A stretch of DNA of 10,548 nucleotides from Isohypsibius dastychi (GCA_034696485.1 JAQIWT010001502.1:1-10548); one strand, 5' to 3'; shown: positions 1 to 8,836, counted from the first letter of the stretch. Program-made: numbers and translations. Notes: a model not told the origin generated them from the letters alone.

Positions 1-265
1 GTTAGTGTTGGCACGGGCCGGGCCAGTCGAGTCGACTATATCCACTAACTACTAAGACTGGCCGGTGCAGACGATTGACAAACCGCAACACTCAGCGAAA
101 TTGACTAACAATTCATTGTTATAAACATTCATAACTATGTATTTGAAATATGTAGACTTGATTTGTGAGACCTCAGGCTCAGAAATTAAAATCGTGATCC
201 GAAATCTGATTCCTACCAGAATGTTCATCAAAGCATGGCGATGACCATTATTGAAGTCAAAGAAG
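1..265. other. Left flank, no gene supported
   Basis: I see no convincing exon here. A reading frame of about 120 codons on the minus strand crosses this stretch and runs into the foldback repeat at 266-571. Its translation matches no family I know, shows no domain pattern and has no clear splice context. I treat it as chance. Confidence 0.4.
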
Positions 266-571
266 TCAATCGCTCGCTCAAAAGTGTTTGAGTGATGGCT
301 CAGGCACACTGATGCGGTGATGTGGGTGTCAACTGATTTAAGGGCCTCTGAAGTGTTTTTCAGATTCATCACATTTTTCTGCTTTAGGAAGCAACTTTTT
401 TTCCACGGAGTCAGCACTTCCGGCGGAGGTCAGTTTTGCTTAGGTGGTGTCACTTTTTTCTAAACCAAGCAAAATTATCTTCCGCCGGAAGTGCTCACTC
501 AGTTGATGTTACCCTCCACATCACCGCTCCGTGTGCCATGAGCGATCGCCCTAATCACACAGAGCGACTGA
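266..571. repeat. Long imperfect inverted repeat (foldback/MITE-like)
   Basis: Several blocks pair in nested order. The inner block is a perfect 15-bp inverted repeat, AGCACTTCCGGCGGA at 413-427 against its reverse complement at 481-495. Inside it TTTTGCTT (434-441) pairs with AAGCAAAA (467-474), leaving a loop near 445-460. Outside it, GCGGTGATGTGG (314-325) pairs with CCACATCACCGC (516-527), GGCACAC (303-309) with GTGTGCC (531-537), TCAACTG (329-335) with CAGTTGA (500-506), and TCAATCGCTC (266-275) with GAGCGACTGA (562-571) at 9 of 10. The left arm carries about 70 extra bases (336-404) without a partner. This pattern suggests an old foldback or MITE-like element, or a structured transcript. 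I found no clear target-site duplication and no coding capacity. Confidence 0.7.
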
Positions 572-1164
572 ACATGTTTTGATGTTTTCTGACTTAGAAT
601 GATGAAGATGTTTTACTATTTTCGTCCCTTGGAATTTTCGATTCAGTATCGCTTTATCGTCCGCACACCTGGCTTTCGCTCCGGTTTATTGAAAGCAGTA
701 TTTATTTGTTTCAGCGGTTTTTTTTCGAGTGTGGTTCCGAATGTGCAATTTTGATTTACGATTTTGTCTTTAAACAAAAACAAAACATTACGTATTCATG
801 TAGCGTTCTCGCACAAGCAGCAACATTTTTGAGAAGCATATCAAAATACATCAGGAATTATTTCTGGACGGGTGCTGTTCTTAAGACTTTATCATAAGTC
901 ACAGAGGCATCACATAAAACATGGTAGAACAAAATACTCGACCTTACAAGGAAAATACTCCGAACTTAAGATTTCCACTGTCGGATCGGATGCCGACTTG
1001 AGATTCTCATCGCATGAACTCTATGGCTATCAGACTGAAGGCTTATTGACGACTTTTAATCCGCACTGCTCCTTGATGTCGAAAATACAAAAGTATAATA
1101 AAAGAACAATCACAAAAAACCATAAATACCTTATGTAATGTATGTACGGAGAATGTATTTAGGG
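572..1164. other. Intergenic, nothing recognised
   Basis: AT-rich sequence with homopolymer runs. Two short plus-strand reading frames (706-897 and 872-1138) have translations that fit no family and lack codon or splice context typical of the real genes in this window. No tRNA, rRNA or tandem repeat was recognised. Confidence 0.4.
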
Positions 1165-1233
1165 GTAGGTACATTAAGTAGATTGCGAGACTGTCCCCTC
1201 ACTAGGGAGTCTCTCAATCTACTTCATGTCTAC
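1165..1233. repeat. Hairpin-forming inverted repeat, pre-miRNA-like
   Basis: A 69-nt stem-loop. The core pairs AAGTAGATTG (1176-1185) with CAATCTACTT (1215-1224); after one mismatch, GAGACT (1187-1192) pairs with AGTCTC (1208-1213). CCC (1195-1197) then pairs with GGG (1205-1207), leaving a loop of about seven bases. Below the core, ACAT (1171-1174) pairs with ATGT (1226-1229) and GTAG (1165-1168) with CTAC (1230-1233), with a two-base bulge. A stem of about 27 pairs with small bulges and a small loop is the shape of an animal microRNA precursor. It is also what a small MITE or foldback remnant looks like. Either strand could be the transcribed one. Confidence 0.5.
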
Positions 1234-1719
1234 TATTCGAATTTACCGCCCTTTGCCATTTTTTGACGGAGTGTTTCACACGAAGTCAGAAATGAACGAA
1301 GATGTTTTTTTAAACGATATTTTTTTTCAAATTCCTCCGAACTTGAAGTCGCTACCGGCCTGTTATTAGTTTGAGCTCCTTATTTGTCCCGTGCTTTTCT
1401 TGTCAAATGTTTTGTTCGGAGAGGTTTTATTACTCAGCTGCTTGTTTTCATAATGCCACCTTGAAAATCAATAATAAAGTTATTATTAAAAGTCATTATT
1501 AGAAGTGACAAATCTCTCCATTGGAGCGGCCCGGACTCAGGACGCAACTTCCGGTCCAGTAATCGAACAAATTTTCTGGTGACCGATTCGCTATTTTTCA
1601 GAGATGCATTGTTGAATTTTCACTTTCGATAACGGATCGGGTCGATGCAAAAAGTATAAAGACGATCTCGTTTGATTCGGGTCGCAAAAATAACAATACG
1701 AACGTTGGTTTTAATAAGG
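1234..1719. other. Intergenic, nothing recognised
   Basis: No exon supported on either strand. The only structure noted is a short AT palindrome, AATAATAA (1470-1477) with TTATTATT (1480-1487), which is unremarkable in AT-rich DNA. Confidence 0.4.
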
Positions 1720-1928
1720 GGCTATCCATATATTAGGTTGCACTTAGGCGGGGGGTGTGAGGTGTAGGCCCCATGCAAACGAAAAGAAGCTTAAAAAGTA
1801 GGGGAGTATCCCATGAACAAACGATATTAAACGAAGGGAAACGAAGGGGTCCAAAAAGGAGGGTTGGGGTCCAAAAAGTCCGTTTTTTTGTAGCCTAATA
1901 CGTGGTGTGGATACTGGATACTGGATAG
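1720..1928. mobile_element. MITE-like non-autonomous element
   Basis: Left end: CTATCCA (1722-1728) followed by TATTAGGTTGCA (1731-1742). Right end: TGTAGCCTAATA (1889-1900), whose reverse complement matches the left block at 10 of 12 positions, and then TGGATAG (1922-1928), the exact complement of CTATCCA. The right end is lengthened by a 7-bp tandem repeat, TGGATAC, TGGATAC, TGGATAG (1908-1928). The interior is purine-rich with a direct repeat, GGGGTCCAAAAAG at 1846-1858 and 1866-1878. There is no coding capacity. From memory, ends of the type GGGGCTATCCATA..TTA followed by a G run are common in invertebrate MITEs; that family link is inference. Exact borders and the target-site duplication are unresolved. 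Confidence 0.6.
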
Positions 1929-2163
1929 TCTCTAGCCCTACCGAATCAGATGAATTGTGTCAATAGCAAGCGGGTACCGCTGTACTAACTTCGCGGGCAG
2001 CCAATATGCAAGCGAAAAGCAAAATAGTGCGATGCTGGCATTCTGTGTCAATCAGACTGGAAAGAAACCATTTCAACTTTCGTTTTCCATTTTGAACAAG
2101 ATAATCTCAGGAAGGTTGCATATTTCTTCATTGTATTTCTGCATCTTTCATTTCCGCACCTAA

Positions 2164-4220
2164 ATGGACTGGCCATCGAGACTTCGGATCGAAAGAAACG
2201 GGAAGTTTTACTTCAGATTGTTTGAGCCTGACGCTGTTGAGTCGTTGAGAATTCTCCGAGAACATTGGGATACTACTTCGGAGAATCGCATCCTCGTTCG
2301 TTTTGGAGAAGATTCGATAATCTGTTGTAGAAGTTACCTTCTCCGGATCAGTGGATATTTTCGATGTCGAGCGGAAGAATTCTGGAAGAAGAGCAAGGAA
2401 CACATTCCAGAGATCAAGCTGGATATTCCACTTGACGTGTGCAAAAAGTGAGGATTACGATTATGCTTGGTTATTCTGTACAAGGAACTGTGTTTCAAAC
2501 TTGTTTTCCTAGTCTCATCGAGCTCGCATCGACTGGATTATTGGAAACTGGGGGTCACAATGACCTTGGGGCCCTCGTTGAAGCTGCGAGCTTCTTGGAA
2601 ATGACAGACATTAATTATCGATTCGAAGAACTTCTTCGGGACGAGCTTAGAGACGACAATCTCGCGGTCATTCTGTGGTGCTACATGACGCCCGAGGAAT
2701 CCCATGATTATCTTGACTTGAGCTCCGAAGTATCTGCATTGATCAAATCCAAATTTGAATGTATTGCTCTGTCGTATTCCGATGAGTTGATGGAATGGTC
2801 TGGAAAGCAGGTATAGTTTCCAGTAGTTTTGTCAAATGCTTTAACGCACACCTATTTTCGTAGTGGTCGGAAATTATCTCGGATCCCGATCTGTTCGTTG
2901 TCTCGGAAGATGTACTCCTCCGAACTCTTAGCAGCTGGGTTGCTCTCGATGAGTCAGAAAGGAAGGCTGATTTTGCCGCAATTGCCGAATATATTCGCGG
3001 AGGATGTTTGTCGAATGATCTTGTGGCTGAGTTTCGGGGATCCCCGGAAACACCACTAGCAGTTCGCCTGTTTCTTGAGTCTATCAATGATTCATCGGAA
3101 TCTCAGCCACGTGTGTACCGTCCGTTGTTACTGGGTGTTAGCTTTACCAGAACGTTGTTGTTTCAGGAACAGTCGAGGTCCTCGCGTTTTTGCCGCTCGG
3201 GAACAGCCTTGGAGTCGATCAGGTGATATGTCACGATCCATTCCATCGATCTCACGGATTAGTGCCTCCGAAGCCCTTGTCCATCAAATTTGACGCTAAG
3301 AATCTGTTTCCGCCAACCCGTTCTGCATCTCCAGCAAATATGGTTTGCTGCTATCAAAGTTACTCTGGGAATGTTGAAGATCCGATCCTTAAGCCCTGGA
3401 TCCCAGAGGTTGTTCACAGGATGCCGTACATTTATTTAAACTTGCCGGAATGTAAGTGTTCGGTCATAATCTATACGATATCGGATATATCGAAATCGGC
3501 TTTCAGATGGCAAAGCAGCATACTTTGATGGATACGTTTATATAGCTCTTTGGAATCGTCGTGGACGAATCTTGTACAGATGTGATTCCACCGATTTGGT
3601 TTGCAGTCCCGCCACCGAGATTCTGAATCTGCCAGTTAATCTCAGGAATATGCGCCATGTTTCGATCGTCGGCCTCGCTGGAAAGATCCACATCTTCACC
3701 ATTGATGATCGTTATTCATATGACCCAATGAGTGAGATTTGGGCGGAAACACCAATCACACCGCCGCTCGGAACACATCCAGAGAAATGTTGTGTTGGAT
3801 CTGATGGAATGATATACATCGCAGGTAGGACCTAAGTCTCACAAGCTGCTCTATGAAGCTCGTGACATTTTGTTTCAGTGGTTGGCGAGAATAGGCTGTG
3901 GATTTTTGACGCAGTTACTTCGGAATTTCGCGTTAGTGGTGAGAACCAGCTTTGCATTTACCAGAACACATCTCTATTGATGAAATCTGAATGTCTGAAC
4001 ATGTTTTCCTTCAGCCGCCTGCCCTGAGGACATTTTATCTGTTTTCAACGTCGAGAACAACATAGTGTGCATTCTCCGAACAAACGATGAACATGTATGT
4101 GCAACGATTGTATACGATCATCTCAATCAGTTGTGGAGAGGGCGGGATCAGTTCGTCTTATCTCCTGAGGGAAGTTTCGTTCCAGTTCGCCTTCTGGTTT
4201 CTTCAGTCAATCTTCCATGA
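2164..4220 (+). CDS. KLHL-type BTB-BACK-Kelch protein, seven exons
   Basis: Probable substrate adaptor of a Cullin-3 ubiquitin ligase: BTB binds Cullin-3 and forms dimers, Kelch binds the substrate (family knowledge). Exons: 2164-2447, 2513-2810, 2864-3110, 3167-3451, 3507-3824, 3879-3938 and 4015-4220. They total 1698 nt, giving 565 residues plus TGA, the usual KLHL length. Introns are 54-76 bp, all GT..AG, and all phases agree; intron 4 opens with a perfect GTAAGT. The ATG directly follows an in-frame TAA (2161-2163). BTB lies at about residues 41-145, BACK at about 146-270 (the segment RTLSSWVALDESERKADF is typical), and a beta-propeller region at about 280-565. Kelch blades include YVYIALWNRRGRILYRC, KIHIFTIDDRYSYDP and MIYIAVVGENRLWIFD. 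Odd points: the canonical BTB histidine before Arg is Cys (IICCRSYLL), and the Kelch double glycines are mostly lost. Substrate unknown. Confidence 0.9.
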
Positions 4221-4408
4221 AAGACCTGTAGAATGATTATTGAAAGATTGAAGTTACTTGGCCTTTTTTTCATTTTCCTTCTTTATTCATCGGTTTCTGC
4301 AATAGCTCAATAATAGTCATGTTTTTCAACTATCCAAATAAGAGAAGTCGCACGTGTAAGCTAAGAGCAATGAATGCTCGTGCAGAAACGAGATGAAATG
4401 AGAATCAA

Positions 4409-4414
4409 AATAAA
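4409..4414 (+). other. Possible poly(A) signal of the KLHL gene
   Basis: AATAAA lies 189 bases after the KLHL stop codon, in an A-rich stretch. It is the first canonical hexamer downstream on this strand. The distance suits a compact 3' UTR, but a hexamer alone is weak evidence. Confidence 0.35.
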
Positions 4415-4452
4415 AACCATAACGTAGTCTGCAATGCAGAAGCAAGCAGCGA

Positions 4453-4464
4453 GGGGGGGGGGGG
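4453..4464 (+). repeat. Homopolymer run of 12 G
   Basis: Twelve consecutive G, flanked by GA on the left and AGGGAG on the right. It is a mononucleotide microsatellite likely to vary in length and to cause sequencing errors. With the neighbouring G groups it could form a quadruplex, which is inference only. Confidence 0.85.
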
Positions 4465-5320
4465 AGGGAGCGTGGTTTGATCTGTGTCCAGTTCTGTCGT
4501 ACTTACGTTACCTAAGGTCAATTACATTAGCATTTTTGTGAGTACTGGCTGATTTTACGTCCTTGAAGGTGAAGGGATTGGTATCCAGATTGTGGTACAT
4601 GGTGAGTGACCAAAGACGCAAGCTGTCAAAGCGCATGAATCTTTCGACAGAATACCAGCTCCCCGCTTCAAACAAATGTGATAGCGAGTTCCATTCACAC
4701 ATAGAGTTCATGGACTCGTCTACTCAGTCAAAATATCACGTTAAATCTCGGGCAAAATTTACAAGTTAGAGAAACGGATTTCTGTACCTTGTTACGAATC
4801 AATCAGTAATCCAACAATCAGTCACGTATTTGTGGATCTGCTGGGTGCTGGTCAAGTTTTGTAATCATCTGAACTTGCTCTCGCATGTCCTTAGTTGGGA
4901 ACCAATCGTGTCAAGCTGCCTTCTCCGCAGCGTTACAGTAAGTAACCCAAGACCACAGGTGATATCAGTATCAGACGGCACTCACCGGAAATAAAGGATA
5001 CGACTGAACTACATCGTGATTTGTACAGTACACGCTTTCATCATTTTTTAGCGGGTTTCGTTTTTCCTTCAAAATTTCTCCATCAAAACCGACAACAAAC
5101 GACCCTCAGTGGTCATTCTAGTGCCACTGTGAATTGTATTCGCGACCCAAAACGGTTCAACCAATCAGTATCTGATGGAGGTGTTTTCGATTCTACACAG
5201 TTTAAAAGTATACCAATGCAGTATAAGAATGCAGAAAAACCATGAATTCGAGGTAAAATTCGATACAGAATTACTCGTAAAAGAAGAAGACAGAATTCCA
5301 TCTTAAGCATCGGCTAATAA

Positions 5321-6711
5321 TCACATTCTTTTGATTTGCATCTCATAAACTATCAGCCGCCATAATTTCATCACAAACACTTCAGCATCCTCATCCAAAA
5401 CCTAGGAACACAAAACAAGGCGTTCTGAAGTCCCAAAAATAAACCAGAATAAACACTGACCGTGGAAATGTCGTAAACAATACTCTGTGGTTCCGCTCTG
5501 GAAGCAACTTTTTGGGAAGCAATTCCACCAATGTCGGCTCCCCAATTTATTCCTGGATCTTTTTACTTATCCAAGGTTCAATCCGAACATCCAATAAGGT
5601 CTGGAAAAAACCCGAAATAAATTTATTCGCCCGAAAGAAAACTTTCCGAAAGAACAATTTCTTCGCTTTGCTTTTTTCGAACCGAAAAATATTCCACCAA
5701 TCTGAACAGACCATGAAAGATGATTACTATTTTTGAAAGCAAAAATAACACATGAATTTAACAGTTTTAGTCAGACCTCCAGAATCAACTCACTTTTTCC
5801 AGAGTATCCCAAGCAGTGGTGGATCTTGACTTTTTTTCGTGCCCATCCACCGAAAAAACAACTCTCCAAAAATTTTTGCGCTTCGCGCTCGCGCTTTTAT
5901 GTTGACTGATTACAACCAAAATGCAAGTTCCGAACACCTCTCCCGCTCTTTTGACAAGTTTGGAGGACGGTGCGCTGAATGATAGGCTGGTATTCTCCCG
6001 AACTAAAAACAAGAAAGGGGTTAAGAAATATCTCAAAACAACCAACGTAGAAATCACAGCCAATATCGAAAGTTCACGAGGATTCAGGACTTCATCACAT
6101 ATAATACTCTTCATTTGAGGAACAATATAGTCTTCCAAGATTATTATATATTAGCAATGTTTCGTTGTCATATATCTTACTAACCTTCAATAGTATGGTT
6201 CACTAGTCGGAGAGGCGAAACTTCAAGTTCAGAACTTTAGAAATCGAGCTTCGAGGCTCGTCTGGAAAAGTTACGCCCGCCCACAAAACTTCTCTGCGCC
6301 AACCTGAGAAGAGTTTCGTCGTGGGTGGAGCTAAAAGTTCTGGATGAATTTTACTAGTGAACCAGACTAATAGTTTCTTCCACTTTGGAAAGTCGGCCAC
6401 TTGTAGCTTCCAGCTCGGTCATGGTCTCCACGACGGAAGGTGGAAGGACAGCAGATTTCGAGTTGATAGCAGCATGGATGGCATCTTTGTAGGATTGAGA
6501 GATCATATGTTCATTCTGCTTCTATTCCAACTGTCGGACATGAGCTTCCGGTGCAGGATGACCTTGTTCAATCAACTGCTGCTTGAGTTCCTCCAGAATA
6601 TGTTGTTCCTTCTCTCGATCGCGCATATCGGCTTTCAGCTCCTTCTTCCGGTCTTTGAGTAAACGAATCCAATTCGTCCCACCAAAATATATAGAGACGT
6701 GAACGTCCACA
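5321..6711 (-). pseudogene. RBM25-like splicing-factor gene copy, decayed
   Basis: RBM25 is a nuclear splicing regulator with an RRM, a charged coiled-coil region and a C-terminal PWI domain (family knowledge). Reading 6710 to 6525, the minus strand gives a charged helix with LKDRKKELKADMRDREKE and the family hallmark EQGHPAPEA. The frame then hits TAG (6522-6524), continues with KQNEHMISQSYKDAIHAA and reaches the inverted-repeat element at 6197-6363. The PWI end is in two exons. One (5600 to 5461) contains EPWISKKIQE, a TAA at 5549-5547 where Tyr is expected, then IGEPTLVE and a one-base loss near 5521. The other (5401 to 5321) reads VLDEDAEVFVMKLWRLIVYE and ends at TGA. A 59-bp intron (5402-5460, GTCAGT..TTCCTAG) separates them. 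Between 5601 and 6190 splice-like sites remain (acceptor TTGTTTTTAG at 6012-6003, donor GTGAGT at 5793) but coding is unclear. Retained introns imply a DNA-level duplicate, not a retrocopy. Two stops, a frameshift and an insertion imply loss of function. Confidence 0.78.
6197..6363. mobile_element. 167-bp inverted-repeat element (MITE) inside RBM25-like copy
   Basis: Perfect 11-bp terminal inverted repeats, GGTTCACTAGT (6197-6207) and ACTAGTGAACC (6353-6363). A second paired block, CAGAACTTTAG (6230-6240) and CTAAAAGTTCTG (6331-6342), shows that the repeats extend about 45 bp with gaps. There is no coding capacity. The hexamer AATAGT occurs just outside both ends (6189-6194 and 6369-6374) and may be a target-site duplication, which would set the element at 6195-6368. 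It interrupts the minus-strand coiled-coil frame of the RBM25-like copy and supplies that frame's next stop (TAG, 6356-6354). Family not identified. Confidence 0.7.
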
Positions 6712-6761
6712 AACTTACCAAGAAAATGAGAAAGCGTTCTCTAGTGCACACTGAGACGGAA

Positions 6762-6879
6762 GCCTTTTTAAAGGTTTCCCTTCCCGGCTATCCTCATTGT
6801 ATAATGATAGAAAAATGATTAAATAGTTTCCCTACCTGGTTTCCAACCTTTTATAGTGAGAGGGAAACCATCTAAAAGC
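6762..6879. repeat. Short inverted repeat, possible second MITE
   Basis: GGTTTCCCT (6773-6781) pairs perfectly with AGGGAAACC (6861-6869). The arms extend outward imperfectly to 6762 and 6879, about 16 of 20 positions. Inside are near-copies of the same words (TTTCCCTACCTGG near 6827, TACCTGGTTCTCC near 6881). This may be a small degenerate MITE upstream of the RBM25-like coiled-coil exon. No target-site duplication was found. Confidence 0.35.
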
Positions 6880-8433
6880 TACCTGGTTCTCCATATCGTG
6901 CGGTGTGAGCAAAACCAAGTTGAAGTTGGAGATCCTTTGAATATCAAATATTCGCGGAAACATGGACCGAATGCGGTGAAGAAATGCGAATAGAGTTATC
7001 AGAGTTTTGTGGTGGACTTCCGGTCGTGTGGGTGTACCCTGTTTTTGAATGTAGACTTTGAACTGTCACACATCATCACTTGATGCATCAGAACTTCAAA
7101 AACCCATTTCACTCGACTCGACGTAGAATTCATTTCTCTGTCATACAAAAGTGGAAATTGGGTGGAAAGCTCGGGTCTGTGCCACACAGGACAAAAAAGG
7201 AAGAGCCGATCAGATTTTTCATGGCTTTGACAGAAAAATATGCGATGGCCGCCCTCGTCGAACACTTTTTTTCTCCAGACAACAATGAAGCTTTACTGAC
7301 TTACTTTTCCAAACTCTACAGGTTCCACAGCAGGGAGTTTAGGATCATGTGAAGCCCCAAGGAGATACGTCCTCATCGTGAAACTGAAAATCCTCCAAAG
7401 GGCGTTTTCGCGGCCACGAAGTTGATCCCACTTGGTTTTGCACTGCTGGTCATCGCCTGAATGTTGGTATTGCGGTTTCGTTAACTGGAACCAGTTCAAG
7501 TGCAACGCGATGTTCACGCGAGGAAATTCGAATTACATCATTCTGGCATTTCCTTTGCGTAGCACCACACACAGCAGCAAGTGATATACCTGTATCATCG
7601 TCTAACTCCTCGACCAGTGACCTTTACGATGTGCACCGATCTTCGTTCTTCACAAAGGGCCAGCCGTATGTTCGGAAAGGTCCTCGATTTGAGGAGTGAT
7701 TATCGGTGGTCCCCAAAACAGCCCCCCCCCCAGGATGTGGGGCAAGCACTGGAGATCCTCTGAACAAATAAACTAAAGTAGCACATGCCTTGTGATCATA
7801 CGTCGGTTTTGAACAGGCACTCACGAGTCACAGTTCGACAAATTCCGAACTTCCGCTGCTTTGTCGAAACAAAATAATGGAGTTGCATTTCAATTGTGTG
7901 CGAATACAAAAGTACATCTGGTTACAGAAGCCATGTTAAAAAAAACAGAATTACCCGAAGAAATCTGCAACTTCAAACCGCTTTGTTACCGCACCAAACC
8001 GCTGTGTCATACTCTTGCAAGCATCTGCTCGGCTTTTCTATACTTGTTTCGTTGATCTTTCGGTGGTCTAGGTTCTGGTGTGCTGTTGATGTGGTTGATT
8101 CCCTTGTCTTGCAAATACCAGTATCACGTGTTTCGAGACTGCTCCCGAGATCCAGTCAATCAAATCAGTGACATCCGAATTCCGAATTGCGGATGTGCCT
8201 CCAGGCTTTTCAGAGCAGTACGACCTTTCTCTTAGGAATATGGGAATTTGATTGACTTGGGATCGCTTGTCTGGTTAACCAAATTAGATGTGGAATGGCT
8301 GAGAGGATAGGTAGGTAAGTAAACGGGTGGAGTACCACGCATCTGAGAAGAATCCGGTTGTTCATTGACTGGGTTTTAACTGGGTCGGCGCTCGGTACCG
8401 GGAGATCTTTACGTTCTTTACGATCTGTAGGTT
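6880..8433. other. Largely unexplained stretch, possible further RBM25-like remnants
   Basis: No complete gene seen. On the minus strand, about 7500 to 7400 reads IALHLNWFQLT followed by CKTKWDQLRGREN, which loosely resembles the end of the RBM25 RRM and the linker after it. It lies where that part would be expected, upstream of the coiled-coil segment. A GTAAGT donor follows on the same strand (7305 to 7300) and another lies at 6718-6713. The resemblance is too weak to define exons. Plus-strand frames at 7080-7352 and 7896-8171 show no recognisable domain. A run of 10 C lies at 7722-7731. Confidence 0.3.
7722..7731 (+). repeat. Homopolymer run of 10 C
   Basis: Ten consecutive C between AAACAG and AGGATG. 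It is a mononucleotide tract likely to vary in length and prone to sequencing error. Confidence 0.85.
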
Positions 8434-8461
8434 AGATGGCTCCACGATCGTGGAGCCATCT
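8434..8461. repeat. Perfect 28-bp palindrome
   Basis: AGATGGCTCCACGA is followed directly by its exact reverse complement, centred between 8447 and 8448, with no loop bases. GTTA (8431-8434) can also pair with TAAC (8463-8466) if two T are bulged, giving a longer imperfect arm. It lies about 375 bp upstream of the MATH-BTB start codon. No coding reading explains it. It could be a binding site for a dimeric protein, a hairpin in a transcript, or a tiny foldback remnant. Confidence 0.9.
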
Positions 8462-8836
8462 TTAACTGTACAAATACTTAACTGAAATTCTTGTGAGAAC
8501 AAAGGTCTGACTCTTGACAGGACGATCTGGTGAAAATCGCTAAAACGATTCAGAGAATGAAACTCCTTTCTTTCTGAAACCTGGTGTTTTCACGGATCTA
8601 GATTTATTGGATTATTTGAATAGCCAGCCAAAATCCGGGAAGTCCGACTGTTCAATTACCACTCACATTGAATGATCCGGTCTGCAATTTTGACCCACTG
8701 ATGCAAAGCAAGGTCTTACTCTGACCCATGTCATTTTATCGATTCTTGTAATAGCGTTCTCGTTTCGTCATAAGACAGCACCTCAACTAGCTGGTCTGGC
8801 TCGAATCCGCTCATCGTTCTTCTACGGAGCAGAAAA
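8462..8836. other. Upstream region of MATH-BTB gene
   Basis: No exon seen on either strand. It probably holds the promoter and 5' UTR of the MATH-BTB gene. I see no TATA box at a sensible distance and no clear start-site motif. Confidence 0.35.

Larger units (their letters stand above)
4221..5320. other. Spacer between KLHL gene and RBM25-like pseudogene
   Basis: Probably the 3' UTR of the KLHL gene followed by spacer and the 3' flank of the minus-strand RBM25-like copy, so the two genes converge here. Several reading frames of 60-75 codons exist on both strands (4508-4711, 4563-4769, 5021-5245, 5113-5310). None shows a domain, homology I recognise or plausible splicing. The notable local feature is a run of 12 G. 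Confidence 0.4.

Noticed and set aside
52-417. A 121-codon minus-strand reading frame
   Set aside because: Its N-terminal part runs through the foldback repeat, the translation matches no known family, and there is no splice or codon support.
413-495. CCGGAAGT words in both arms as paired ETS-factor sites
   Set aside because: They are a by-product of the inverted repeat, and no adjacent promoter or gene supports a regulatory role.
872-1138. An 88-codon plus-strand reading frame
   Set aside because: The composition looks random, and no domain, neighbour exon or clear start context is present.
2128-2403. A 91-codon minus-strand frame
   Set aside because: It is the antisense shadow of KLHL exon 1.
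2439-2512. Reading straight on from the 2439 frame as coding sequence
   Set aside because: This stretch is intron 1 of the KLHL gene. Splicing GTGAGG at 2448 to TTCCTAG at 2512 restores the BTB pattern in frame.
5785-6138. A 117-codon minus-strand frame with a hydrophobic segment, read as a membrane protein
   Set aside because: The hydrophobic part is mostly a pyrimidine-rich intron end (acceptor TTGTTTTTAG at 6012-6003) inside the RBM25-like copy.
8168-8195. Near-palindrome CATCCGAATTCCGAATTGCGGATG
   Set aside because: Only six end pairs hold; the centre mismatches, so it is within chance expectation.
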